Shown in pieces: positions 1 to 11,730 of a DNA stretch of 64,000 nt (within the stretch, counting starts at the first letter, position 1; the number at the start of each line of letters is the position of its first letter). The DNA is taken from contig JAKUDP010000001.1 in assembly GCA_022570795.1 (NCBI GenBank), forward strand, positions 1 to 64,000, read 5' to 3'. The translations under genes were made by a program, and so were the position numbers. This stretch comes from Sphaerulina vaccinii. Taxonomy: Eukaryota; Ascomycota; Dothideomycetes; Mycosphaerellales; Mycosphaerellaceae. A model generated the notes under the pieces. It saw nothing but the letters and a program-made list of their open reading frames with translations. It ran no database searches and was not told where the DNA came from.

Positions 1-2175
1 AAAATATTTTAAAATAAGTATTTTTAGTAGAAATACTATCTAAAGGTATAAAGTCTTTAAATTCTTTAGTAGTAGAGCTATAAGTACTACTTCTAATTCT
101 TTATCTAATAGTAAAAGGTATACTATTTATTTTAGTACTAATTTCTATTAAATATTCTATTACTAGATTTTCTAAATTAGAAAGATCTAAACTATTAATA
201 TTAGATTCTATTATATTAGTACTAGGTTCTATATACTATAGCCTATTTCTATTAAATATTTTCTATTTTTATTTTTTAAATAAGTTAATATATTAGATTT
301 TTTAATAAAGTTATTAAGTAGTTTAGTATTACTATTTATATTAATAGTATTATCTTCTATTCTAGTAACTTCTAGTTTATAAATTTTCTAGAATTTTCTT
401 TTTTAATAAAAAGTAATATCTTCTAGTTTTCTATACTATTACTAGAATTACTATTAGATTCTATACTACTATTACTAGTATTAGAAAAGCTATTACTTCT
501 ATTTCTATAAGTTAAACTTCTAGATAAACTAGTACTAGACTCTTCTAATTCTAAATTAGGTAGTTTAGATATAAAAATTAATTTAGAATTTTTATTAAAT
601 TCTACTAAAACTTATATAGGTATATTTTCTAAAATATAACTAGCTTTTTTATTAGTAGCTAGAATAGAAAAGTTATATTTTTTAATATAGTATTTTCTAA
701 TTTCTTTTCTATTAATATTAATATAGTTATAGCTAAGGTACTTAAAACTATTAAAAGATATATCTAACTCTTTAAATAAATAAGTATTATTAAACTACTT
801 TAGTAGTAAGCTCTTCTAAAGTAGATATATTTAAGATTCTATTTTCTCTTTTAGATTTTCTAGAATACTATTATTTTATATAATTTTAAATAAACTATTA
901 TACTTTAAATAAAGATATTTTATATAGTTAGAATTAGTTAGATTAGTAGAATAACTAGAGTAAAAAAAATAATACCTAAGTCTAGATTATAAACTAATAT
1001 AGTATCTTCTAATTTAGTAGTTTTACTAGAAGTAATAAGTTTAGAATTTTCTAAAGTCTATTATAGTAAAGCTTTATTATTTTTAAAGTAACTATTAATA
1101 TAGTTAGTAGTAGTACTAGTAGTAGATATTTTAATTTAGAATAGTAGTTAGTTTTTAAAATAGTAAAAGTTATTATAATTAGATTTTTTAAAATAGCTTA
1201 AAAGTTTTAAATTAAAAAAAAAAAAAATAGAGAATATATTTTCTACTCTTACTTACTAAGTTATTTCTATATTTTACTATATCTCTTTAATAATATATAG
1301 TTTAAATAATTATTTTAAAACTAGACTTATTATATTTATAGAATAGTAGACTATAGATATATATATAGACTTAATCTTCTTCTAGAGTTCTTACTTCCTA
1401 TAGTAATTTTTAATTTCTAATTTATAATATAATTCTAAAGTAGTACTATTCTACTTTCTATTCTACTAGTTTTTAATTAAAGTAAATAATACTAGAACTA
1501 CTTTTAGTATAGTAAGCTAACTAATACTTTAGTTAGTAATAGAGTATCTTTATTTTATTATATTATAAAGTAATAATACTCTACTTTCTAGTTTACTAAG
1601 TCTAAATAATAGTAAATAATTTTATAATTTATTTCTAAAATAAAACTAACTAGTATTCTAGTTTAATTTAGTTTAGTATTATTCTATTCTACTCTAGAAT
1701 AATACTACTCTAATCTAGCTTATTAAGTCTAAATTAAAGTAAGAATATAACCTACTACTTTAACTAAACTAAGTAATATTTATTTTAGTTTAAAATTAGT
1801 TAAAATATTTAAAAAAAAAAATAAAAGAATTATTTATAAAGAAGTAAGTAGTTATTTACTACTTATATACTAGTATCTTAGCTAACTATAATAGCTATAT
1901 CTAGCTATACTACTATTAGTATTAAAACTAATAAAAATTTAATTAAAATTCTAAAAAAAAAAAAAAAAAAAATATAAAAAAAAAATAAAAAAGTTTATAT
2001 TTTTCTAGTAAGACTTAAAGAGTCTATACTTAACTATTATATTAAAAAATACTATCTAAATAAGTATAAAGAATTTATTAACTAGTATATTTACTAACTA
2101 TAATAAATTAGTAAATTAATTTAGAAAATTCTAAATATTATTTAGAAAAAATAGAAAATAAAATACTTAAAAAGA

Positions 2176-2180
2176 AGAAG
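2176..2180. repeat. Target site duplication, left copy (AGAAG)
   Basis: AGAAG directly flanks the left LTR and is repeated at 8965-8969 directly after the right LTR. A 5-bp duplication is normal for Ty1/copia integrases. Survival of both copies shows one intact insertion rather than a recombination product. Confidence 0.8.
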
Positions 2181-2530
2181 TATTAAAAATAGCTTCTCTA
2201 AAGTAATCTAATAAAAGATACTCTAGATTCCTAGATATCGGAAGTAGTAGGTAGATATATATATAAAGTTAAACTTGGGATTAATCTTTTACTAGCTAAT
2301 ACTTAGGGAGATATAGTATTATATTAGGAACTAAAGAACTATTTAGAGAAAATAAGTTAATTAAGTTAGTTAAGTTAGAGAAAAGAAAGAAACCTCTACC
2401 TATATAGAAAGCTATATTCCTCCCCTAAGTTACCTAATCTATTCTAATTAGAATAGACTCTACTAAGCGCTAAGAATACTATTTACTAACTCCTAAAATA
2501 TTACTCTATCTTGTCTACTAATCTTTAATA
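2181..2530 (-). repeat. Long terminal repeat of copia element (3' LTR in element orientation)
   Basis: This 350-bp segment is repeated in the same orientation at 8615-8964 with only scattered, mostly transition differences. It starts TATT and ends AATA, compatible with original TG..CA ends after RIP. The preceding 5 bases (2176-2180, AGAAG) recur right after the other copy. Since the internal coding remnants read on the minus strand, this copy is the 3' LTR of the element. Confidence 0.9.
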
Positions 2531-3598
2531 CTTCTACTTAGCCAAATAGGGTAATCTTAACTAAATAGTTATATTAGTTTAAGATTCCTACTTAGTTATT
2601 AATAGGAATACTACTAACTAATTATTTCTATAAATAGAAATTATTTAAATTCTTCTATTTTAAAATCTAAAATATCTAAAATACTACCTACTATAAGATT
2701 TTCTAAGCTAAGCTCTATTCTACTAAAGTATATTAGAATATTCTGGCCTAAGAAAAGTAATAATTACTATAACCAAATTATAAGTTCTAGAGTTATTATA
2801 ATATAATTCTTTCTAACTTATAATAGAAACTCTATAAAAAAGCTCTTTTTAACTTTTTTAAAAAATACTACTAATTCTAGAATATAGTTAAATCTCTAGT
2901 TAGAAAAGTATATACTATAGTTAGTATTCTTAGAGATATTTAGAATTAGAAGAAGTATAAGCTTTTTCTAGAATAGACTTAGGTAGTTAAAAAAGTTTAG
3001 AATATAACTATATTTTTTAAAAATATTTTGACTAAAGCTTTAGTAGTATAGAAAGAATATAAAAATATTTTTCTAGATAATAGAAAGAAAGTAAAAGAAG
3101 CAATTAAGAAGTTTGTTAAAAAGGCTCTAAAACTAGAGTTAGAATAGTATTTCTAGTTAATAAATAAATAAAAGTTTCTATTTCTTTTATCTTTCTTTAT
3201 TTCTTTTTTTATTTTTAACTTAGGGAAAAGATCCTACTTAAGATAGAGTTAGGTAAGAAATTCTTTAAACTTAAACTAGTCTTTAGCTTAGTAAGTCTAT
3301 CTATAGCTATCTCTTTAGTATTATAATATTCTATAGAGATAAGCCTATTCTACTAGAGTCTCCTAACTATATTATACTATATATTAATATATTTTGACTT
3401 ATTATATATATAAGTATTTTTTATAAAAGTTAGGTATATCTAGTTATTTCCTCTAATTAGAATAGGCCTAATTAATACTACTATATCTTAGTTTCTAAAA
3501 ATCTTTAGTTAGTAGAAGTATTCTCCTACTAACTTAGGGTATCCAAGCTCTCTTAGAAGGGATCTAAGGAACTAGGACTACTTAGTATAGGCTCCTAT

Positions 3599-3625
3599 AG
3601 CTATATACTTAGCTTCTATTATAGA
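3599..3625 (-). other. RNase H motif remnant of the copia element
   Basis: Minus-strand codons read S-I-I-E-A-K-Y-I-A. The family motif is S-T-x-E-A-E-Y-x-A. The differences (T to I, E to K) are C-to-T or G-to-A. Position and strand agree with the RT remnant at 4226-4261. Confidence 0.75.
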
Positions 3626-4225
3626 TATAGTAATAGACTTCTATTTCTTACTTATCTAGAATACTAGGGCTCTATAGAGAAAGAATATATATTTTAAAAT
3701 AGATACTCTATTAGACTTGTCTATAATATAGTTAGAGTCTATATATCTAATTAGACTTCTACTAGCTCTTCTAAAAACTAGTTTAAGTAATAGATTTAAT
3801 TTTAGATACCTAGTAAGTTTTTTAAAAGCTTTCTTATAGCTAACTATTAGGTCTTCTATATAGAAGCTTAGTTTTCTAAAAGTAAAAGAAATATCTAGCC
3901 TACTAATTATAGCTAGCTATATCTATATTCTAATAAGTAATTAGTATTTCTATTTATTATATTTTTTATTTTTATATCTAGCTAGCTTTAAGCTCTTATA
4001 GCTATTTATAGATAAGTAGGTTAGACTTGATATATTCTAACTTATTTCTAGCTTAGCTAGATTCTCTAAGATATAGTATTTTTAGTCTAGCTTTAGCTAT
4101 CTAGCTTTTCTATCTTTTCTAATTTTTATTTCTAGAAGCTTATTAGATTCTTTTAGATTTTTAATTTTAAAGAATCTAGCTAGCTATACTTTAAACTACT
4201 TTATATTTTTAATTCTCTTATTTAT

Positions 4226-4261
4226 AATTAGTATATTATTAATATAGATAATAAGTATTAA
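4226..4261 (-). other. Reverse transcriptase active-site remnant
   Basis: The minus-strand codons give L-I-L-I-I-Y-I-N-N-I-L-I. Reversing G-to-A changes yields the copia RT signature around YVDD. The two catalytic aspartates (codons at 4240-4235) are now AAT codons, so the enzyme would be inactive even without stops. Confidence 0.8.
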
Positions 4262-7200
4262 ACTCTTTCTTTCTTTATAAACTAGAAGATAGGGATCTAT
4301 CTCTAATTATCTAAATCTAATCTCTTTTATTTTTAAAATATAGAGCTAATTCTAGTTCTTACTATCTACTTTAGGCTATAGAGACTTTTTAGTATTTTTA
4401 GTACTATTCTAATTAGTAACTTAACTTCTAGAAGTAGAATTATATAAATATTTTTATAAAAAGTATTCTCTATAAATATATTTAATATATCTACTTAGTA
4501 GAGCTCTAGATCTCTTTTATATATAATAGCTATAAATACTCTAAAAGTATTCTATCTAACTATTAGAGTAAAAGTATCTATAAAGTCTACTTTAAACTTC
4601 TAAAAAAATCTTTTTATAACTAGTTTTACTTTAAACTTATTAATAGCTCTACTAATTCTTTTTTTAATATTAAAGACCTATTTTAATATAATTAGGTTAG
4701 CTCCTTTTAGAGGAACTTCCTAAGTCTAGGTATTATTTACTACTAGTATATTAAGTTTATTTTAAATAGCTTCCCTCTATAGGTATCTCTACTTTAAGTT
4801 ATTAATAGCCTTCTTATATAACTTAGGAATTAGTACTTTCTATCTATATTTAGCTTTAGTAATAATAGCTAATAGGGCTTTCTCTATATTCTTTAGGGTA
4901 ATAAAGAATATAATCTTTTTAATCTTTTCTAGAAATTTAGAATTTTAAAGTTAACTTAGGTTAAATAATATTAATAAGAAGAAGGCTTTCTTATAGGAGT
5001 CCTTACTTCTCTTCTTAGAGTTCTTATCTTCTAAGCCTATTTTAATAGATATTAGTATATCTATCCCTTCTAATCTAATAGGTTTTAGTTTTCTATTAAA
5101 CCTATTAGGTTCCCTAGATACTTTTCTCTTTCTAGAGATAGGCTAATTAGACTACTTCTAGGAACTTGTCTTTTCTAGTCTAATAGGCTTTAGCTTTCTT
5201 ACAAATCTATCTAGTTCTATAAAGGCCTTTCTTTTCTTAGAATAGGTAGTAGAGCTCCTAGGAGCCTAACTATAGGACTACTTAGTAGAATTCTTAGTTA
5301 GGCTTCTAGGGGCTTTACTAAACTTTCTCTAAGTTTAACTTCTTATTATTCTTAGTTAATTTATTCTTTCTAGCTCCGAATCTTTAGTTTCCTTCTTAGA
5401 AAACTATTTATATTCTCCTATATCTTTTAGAGGAAAAGGGAGTTATATAAAAAGCTTTTTTAGCTCCTTTAGACTTTCTTTTTTAGGCTTATTATCCTAA
5501 TTACTAGCTTCCCTACTTACTTAGGGAGTAGTTAACTTAGTAACTTGTAATACTAGCTCTAGGCTAGAAGAGGGTATAGAGTAATTAGCTTTAGGTAGTC
5601 TCCTAACTAGTCTTTTTATAAGAGCTATATTTAGAAGATTCTTAATTATAATTCTAAGATCTAATTTACTATCTAGCTTATTTTTAAAGAAGTCTATATT
5701 TAAGTACTATTTAATAGCTCTTATATCTAGTTCCTAGAATATCTAGGCTTTAGCTATTTTATTAATATATCTAATAAAGATAGTATCTTTTCCTCTATTT
5801 ATTAACTTATTACTTCTTATCTATTAAAGCTAGGCTTTTATATCTATATAGACTATTACCTAATAGCTCTATACCCTTAGGTAAGAAATTATAAGCCTAA
5901 TCCTATTAAAGGCTTTATTAGGTAAAAGCTTCTATCCTTTAGTTTCTAGTCTATTTAGTAGCTTGTTCCTTATATAGGTCTAAGTATTAAGTACCTCTAG
6001 CTAGAACTTAATTAGTATCTTACTCTCTTCTAGTATTACTCTAATAGAGTTCTCTAATATCTAGATAGATCTCTCTACTACTCTATTCTATAGGGAGTTA
6101 TAGGCCTTAGTAGTTTCTAGATTAATTCTAAAATTCTTCTTCTACTATTTAACTAAAGTAATAAGCTCTCTAGTATTATTAATTCTAATAGCTTTTAACT
6201 TAGTACTAGATTGTCTCTTAGCTTTGAGTCTCTAGTTCTAAAGAGCCTATATAGTATCTATTCTTCTTTTAAAAGAGAAGGCCTATTTCTTCTTTAAGAA
6301 GTTATTAATAATCTTAAGCTAGTACTTAAAACTAAGTCTTAATTCTAGGAGTAGACTATAGATATCTATAGAGACTAGAGATAGTCTCTTAGGTCTTCTT
6401 TTTATTACTTTGCTAAGGTACTTCTTTATATTAGTAATAGAATAGACTCTATAGGTATACTTATCTTTTTCTTTTAGAGTTAGAATCTCCTAATTAAAGT
6501 TAGTAACCTTATAGAGGTTTTTTAGTAGACCTTTGCTAAAGTATATAAATCTCCTATACTATAGCTTCTACTATTTTAGATTCTTTTCTAATAGTATAGC
6601 TATAGCTATATTCTCTTCTACTTTATTAGTATATAATAAATAATATATTTTTTTTTATAGAAGTAGTAAAATCTTATTAATAAATAGAATATCTTTTTAA
6701 ATTCTAGTCTTAACTACTATCTAACCTTTAGAAAAAATAAAAGAAAAAGAAAGTTTCTAAACTCCAAACTATTTACTAAATTAGTTCTAAGAAATAAAGC
6801 TAACTCTAAAATTAGATATAAAAAATACTTTTACTAGAAGAACTTTTTTTTCTATTTTTCCTTTTATCTATACTAATTCTCTATATATTATATAGAGATA
6901 TCTATCTTCTACTTTTACCTAGACCTTTTTAATAAGTAGTTCTAGGCTTCTAAAAAAGTAAACTTAGTTAGTTATATATAATAAAATATAAAAGTCTAAA
7001 AGCTATTACTAGAATAATAACTTACTTTTAGCTTCTACTATAGAGTAGGCTACTTTATTAACTTTATTATTATTAGATAGTAAATTATTCCTAGATCTAG
7101 AGCCTAATAGGCTAGACTTAGATTAACTTTCCTTTTAGGCTAAAAATTCCTTCTTAGACTTAGAAGATACCTTCTTAAGTCTAAGTAGCTAATAGCTTAT

Positions 7201-8614
7201 CTTCTTTACAAGCTTCTTAAAGTCTTTATATAAAGATAATCTCTAAGAACCTTTTTTTAAAAGTCTCTTATTCTTGGGAGAAAGACTCCTCTTCTTTATA
7301 GAGAGTTTCCTATCCTTCCTATTAGAGCTTAGTTTAAAAGATAAAGGTACTCTACTTCTTAGAGCTATAGTCTACTACTTAATAGCTTTTTTAGCTTTTA
7401 ATAACTCGGGATAGTTTTTAAACTAGTACTTTCTATTCTTATAGAGTAAGTACTAAAGCGGGCTTCTCCCTATAATAGAGAAATAGCTATATTTAAAGTC
7501 TAAGTTATCTCTTACCTCTTAGGATTTAAATATAAGGAGTATAGTATCTATATCTAGGCTAGGTTAGGTTATTAGAGCGTTTTTAGTTAATTTATATAAA
7601 AGAGGGAAAGATTAGAGGAGATATTTTATCCTCTTACTAGGTATCTAATAATAACTCTCCTAGGAATTAATCTCTATAATCCTCTTACCTAGTTTAGTAA
7701 GGTATAACTAAGCTACTCTTATTATATCTTCTAGACCTATTCTAAAAGTTATAAATTACTTAACTAGTCTAATTGCTTAGGCTATTAATACTCTACTATA
7801 CTTGTTCTAGAGTATAACTTATATCTCTATAGTATAATCTATTTAATACTAGATATTAAGTTCTAGTTTATTATTATTAGAAATATAGCTTCTAATACTA
7901 TATCTATATATAGTATTATCTTTAGTATATATAGATAGGTTAAATATTATAATTCTTATATCTAGATTAGAAATTATCTCTACTCTATTCTATTCTAGAT
8001 AGTACTCTAGAAATAGAAGTTCTAAAATAACTTTCTACTATCCTTTCCCTTTAAGCTTATTTTATTATAGTTTAAACTATCTTCTCTAGTTAGATCTTTC
8101 AAGTATAGGAATCTTATCCCTTCTACTTTCTCTTTCTATATCTATAGTTATTAAAATAAAGTAGGAAATAAAGTATATTTATAATAGAGTTACTTAGGCC
8201 AGCTAAGGTTCTAGAAGTTAGACTAGAAGTATAGGTTAGTATAAAGAAGACTAGCTTCTTATATTAGTCTAGAGAAGAGGGAAAAAGGTAGTATAGTAAG
8301 TATATACTAGGACTTAGATCTATTTCTTCTAGTAGAGTTTCGGTAGTCTACTCTTAGGTAAGACTCTTCTAGTATACTTTACTATTTATAGTAGTAGGGA
8401 GTTATAAAAGGTATTAACTAAGAGTAAAGATATTCTACTTAGTCTTATAGGGCCTTTAGTATCTTATTTATAACTTAGGTATAAACTAAGCTCCTTTATA
8501 GTATAGTAGGAAATACTTCTAACTTCTAGATATTTTTAGCTATAAGCTAGGGATATAAATAACTTATACTAATATAAGTTACTTAAGTTTAGTTACTAAC
8601 CCGGGCTTATAACC

Positions 8615-8964
8615 TATCGAAAATAGCTCCTCTAAAGTAATCTAATAAAGGATACTCTAGATTCCTAAATATTAGAGGTAGTAGGTAGATATATATATAG
8701 AGTTGAACTTAGAATTAATCTTTTACTAGCTAATACTTAGGGAGATATAGTACTATATTAGGAACTAAAGAACTATTTAGAGAAAATAAGTTAATTAAGT
8801 TAGTTAAGAAAGAGAAAAGAGAGAAACCTCTACCTATATAGAAAGCTATATTCCTCCCCTAAGTTACCTAATCTATCCTAATTAGAATAGACTCTACTAA
8901 GCGCTAAGAATACTATTTACTAACTCCTAAGATATTACTCTATCTTATCTACTAATCTTTAATA
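8615..8964 (-). repeat. Long terminal repeat of copia element (5' LTR in element orientation)
   Basis: Second 350-bp LTR, same length as 2181-2530. It starts TATCG where the other copy has TATTA, so one copy kept a CG the other lost. It is followed by the target duplication AGAAG at 8965-8969. Equal length and few indels suggest a young insertion at the time RIP acted. Confidence 0.9.
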
Positions 8965-9430
8965 AGAAGAATAGTATAGAGAATTATCTTATTAAGCTAG
9001 TATAGATATATTTATTTATATAAGTATTATATAGATAGTTACTTATATAAATATATTTTTAATAATAGATTCTATTAATATTTTAGTTTATTACTATTTA
9101 TTCTATTTTGAAATAGTATACTAGAGTTACTCTAGTTATTATAGTATAAGTAAGAAATAGTCCTATTCTAAGTCTACTAACTCTAAGATTTAGTTTATTT
9201 AACTATAGAAATTAGATTAAGTTTTTAATTTTAAATAGATACTTTTATTATTTAGCTAAGCTTTATTTCTAATAAGCTAAGATCTAGCTCTATTCTAATT
9301 CTAATTTCTAGTATACTTAATTATATATAGATAGTAATAGATAAAATAAAGTATTATAAATATATATAGATTTAGTTAGTCTCTATATAGCTTTTAGTAA
9401 AAGCTCTAACTTAATAAACTAACTAGATTT

Positions 9431-10640
9431 CTATACTAATAGAGCTTTCAAGCTACTTTTAGTAACTCTAGATATATTATCTTAATATATAAATATTATA
9501 TTCTTATACTCTAATTCTAGAAAGAACTCTAATTCTAAATTATAGAAGTTCTAATATTCTTTAAACTATACTTTAAGTAAATAAATATATAACCCTACTC
9601 TAATAATAGATTAGCTATAGAAGTATACCTTTTTAATTCTAAAGAACCTAGATTTTATATAATATTTCTAAAAAGTCTAATATTTATAAAGTTATTTATT
9701 TTTAAAGTTAAGATTTTCTAATAATCTAAAGCTACTCTAAGACTCTATATAATAGAGCTTTAAAAATAGGTTAGCTATAAAAGTATACTATTTCGCCTCT
9801 AAGGAACCCGAATATTAAATAAAATTTCTAAAAAGTCTAAGACTTAAAAAGTTAACTCTTTTTAAAACTAGAATTTCTTAATAATCTAAAGCTACTCTAA
9901 ATAAATATATAATAGAGCCTTAAAAATAGGTTAGTAATAGAAGTATACTATTTCGACTCTAAAGAACCTAAATATTAAATAAAATATTTAAAAAGTCTAA
10001 TATTTAGAAAGTTACTAATTTTTAAAGCTAAAATTTCTTTATAATCTAAAGTAGCTCTAAATAAATATATAATAGACTTTTAAAAATACCTAAGCTATTA
10101 AAGTATACTATTTTAACTATAAAGAACCCGAATTTGCTCTAAAATTTCTAAGACTCTAAGTATCTAGCCTAGTATAGATTTTAGATATATTACTTTCTCT
10201 ATAACTTCTAGGTCTAGTAAATAAATATATAATAGAGCTTTAAAAATATATAAGCTATAGAATTATACTATTTTAGCTATAAGGAATCTGAATCTTAAAT
10301 AAAAACTATAAAAAGTCTAATATTTAGAAAGTTACTAATTTTAAAAGTTAGACTTCTAGATATTTTCGATCCTATATAGATCTAGCTAGAGAAGTATACT
10401 AAAAATAATTCTAAAACCCTATTATACTAACTTAGCCCTATAGAATCCGAATCTAAAGTAATAATTTCAAAAAGTTATATATCTAGCTTAATATTAATTT
10501 TCGAAGTCTCGACTTTTCTAGAATCTTTAGCTATAGTAAAAGTTTAGTAGATAGTAGTATATATATACTTCTTATAAAGAACTATACTATTTCGACCCTA
10601 AGGATTCCAAATCTGAAATAATAATTTAATAAAGTCTAGT
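9431..10640. repeat. 160-bp phased tandem repeat inside the RIP block
   Basis: A diverged unit recurs at an exact 160-bp step. The landmark resembling TTTCGACTCTAAAGAACC starts at 9631, 9791, 9951, 10111, 10271, 10431 and 10591. A second landmark, ATAAATATATAATAGAG-like, starts at 9581, 9741, 9901, 10061 and 10221. A weaker unit may begin near 9431. Units differ by many point changes but by almost no net length change. 160 is not a multiple of three, so the period is not that of a protein repeat. Function unknown. Confidence 0.75.
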
Positions 10641-10669
10641 TTCTCTAGCAAATATTAGTAGATTACTAT

Positions 10670-11730
10670 CTACTAGAGAAACTATCTTTTTTTTACTAGA
10701 AGAACTTAGTTTCTCTAGTATAGATATAGGTAGGTTATAGGCTTTTATATAAGTTACTAGACTAACTTTTTTTATACTTAAATTATAGATTCTCTACTTT
10801 TTTATACTAGCTAGTACTTAGGCTCTAGACTTTTAAATCTACTAGTAATTAGGTTACCTATACTTTCTTATTTATATACTTAGATAATACTTTTAAATAG
10901 ATAGCTTATATTTTAAACTATATATATAAATAATACTTTTAAATAGATAATAATACTTTTTTAACTTATAGATACTTAGGTTTTAGGCTTTTATATAGGT
11001 TATTTATATTTTAATCTATAGATACTTAGGTTATAGGCTTCTAAATAGGTTACTTATATTTTAGTCTATAAATACTAATATTATATTTTTATATAGATTA
11101 CTATTATTTTTTTACTAACTTAGATTACTAGCTCTATTATAGGCTATAGACTTTTTTTTTATCTACTAGTAATTAGGTTATTTATACTCTCCTCTATAGA
11201 TACTTAGATAATAGGCTTTTATATAATTTACTAACTTTTTTTTATCTACTAGTTTTAGGTAATAGGCCTTTTTTTTATCTACTTATAATTAAGTTACTTA
11301 TATTTTTTTATCTATAGGTTTTTAGGCTCTAGAATAGGTTACTAATATTTTAATTTATAAGTACTAGATATAGCTTTTATATAGTTTACTAGACTAACTT
11401 TCTTTATATTTATACTTTTTTATATTAGCTAGTACTTAGGCTCTAGACTTTTAAATCTACTAGTAATTAGATTACCTATACTTTTTTACTTATATACTTA
11501 GATAATACTTTTAAATAGATTACTTATATTTTAGTTTATAAGCTATAGAATAGGCCTTTTTTTTATTTACTAGTAATTAGGTTATTTATATTTTCTTATT
11601 AATAGGTCTTTAGATTATAGGCTCTAGAATAGATTATTAATACTTTATTTATCTACTAGTACTAGAATACTAGATCTATAGTAGGTTATAAGCCTTTTTT
11701 TATTTTTAGATAATAGGTTCTATAATAGGT
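10670..11730. repeat. Irregular repeat field with a long internal duplication
   Basis: Short phrases such as CTACTAGTAATTAGGTTA and TACTTAGATAATA recur many times without one clear period. A longer stretch at about 10743-10920 is repeated at about 11376-11545 in the same orientation. It lies directly after the 160-bp array and before unassigned AT-rich sequence. I see no coding content. Confidence 0.5.

Larger units (their letters stand above)
2531..8614 (-). mobile_element. Internal region of a RIP-inactivated Ty1/copia retrotransposon
   Basis: This is the coding interior of an LTR retrotransposon, now dead. On the minus strand 4261-4226 reads LILIIYINNILI, which is the copia reverse transcriptase YVDD box after G-to-A change (V to I, D to N). 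At 3625-3599 the minus strand reads SIIEAKYIA, a mutated form of the copia RNase H box S-T-x-E-A-E-Y. In element orientation the RT lies upstream of RNase H, as expected for Pol. Bases 8598-8614, next to the right LTR, read on the minus strand as GGTTATAAGCCCGGGTT, a plausible mutated tRNA primer-binding site. Stops are everywhere; no protein can be made. Gag and integrase must lie between about 5000 and 8600 but I did not resolve their motifs. Confidence 0.85.
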
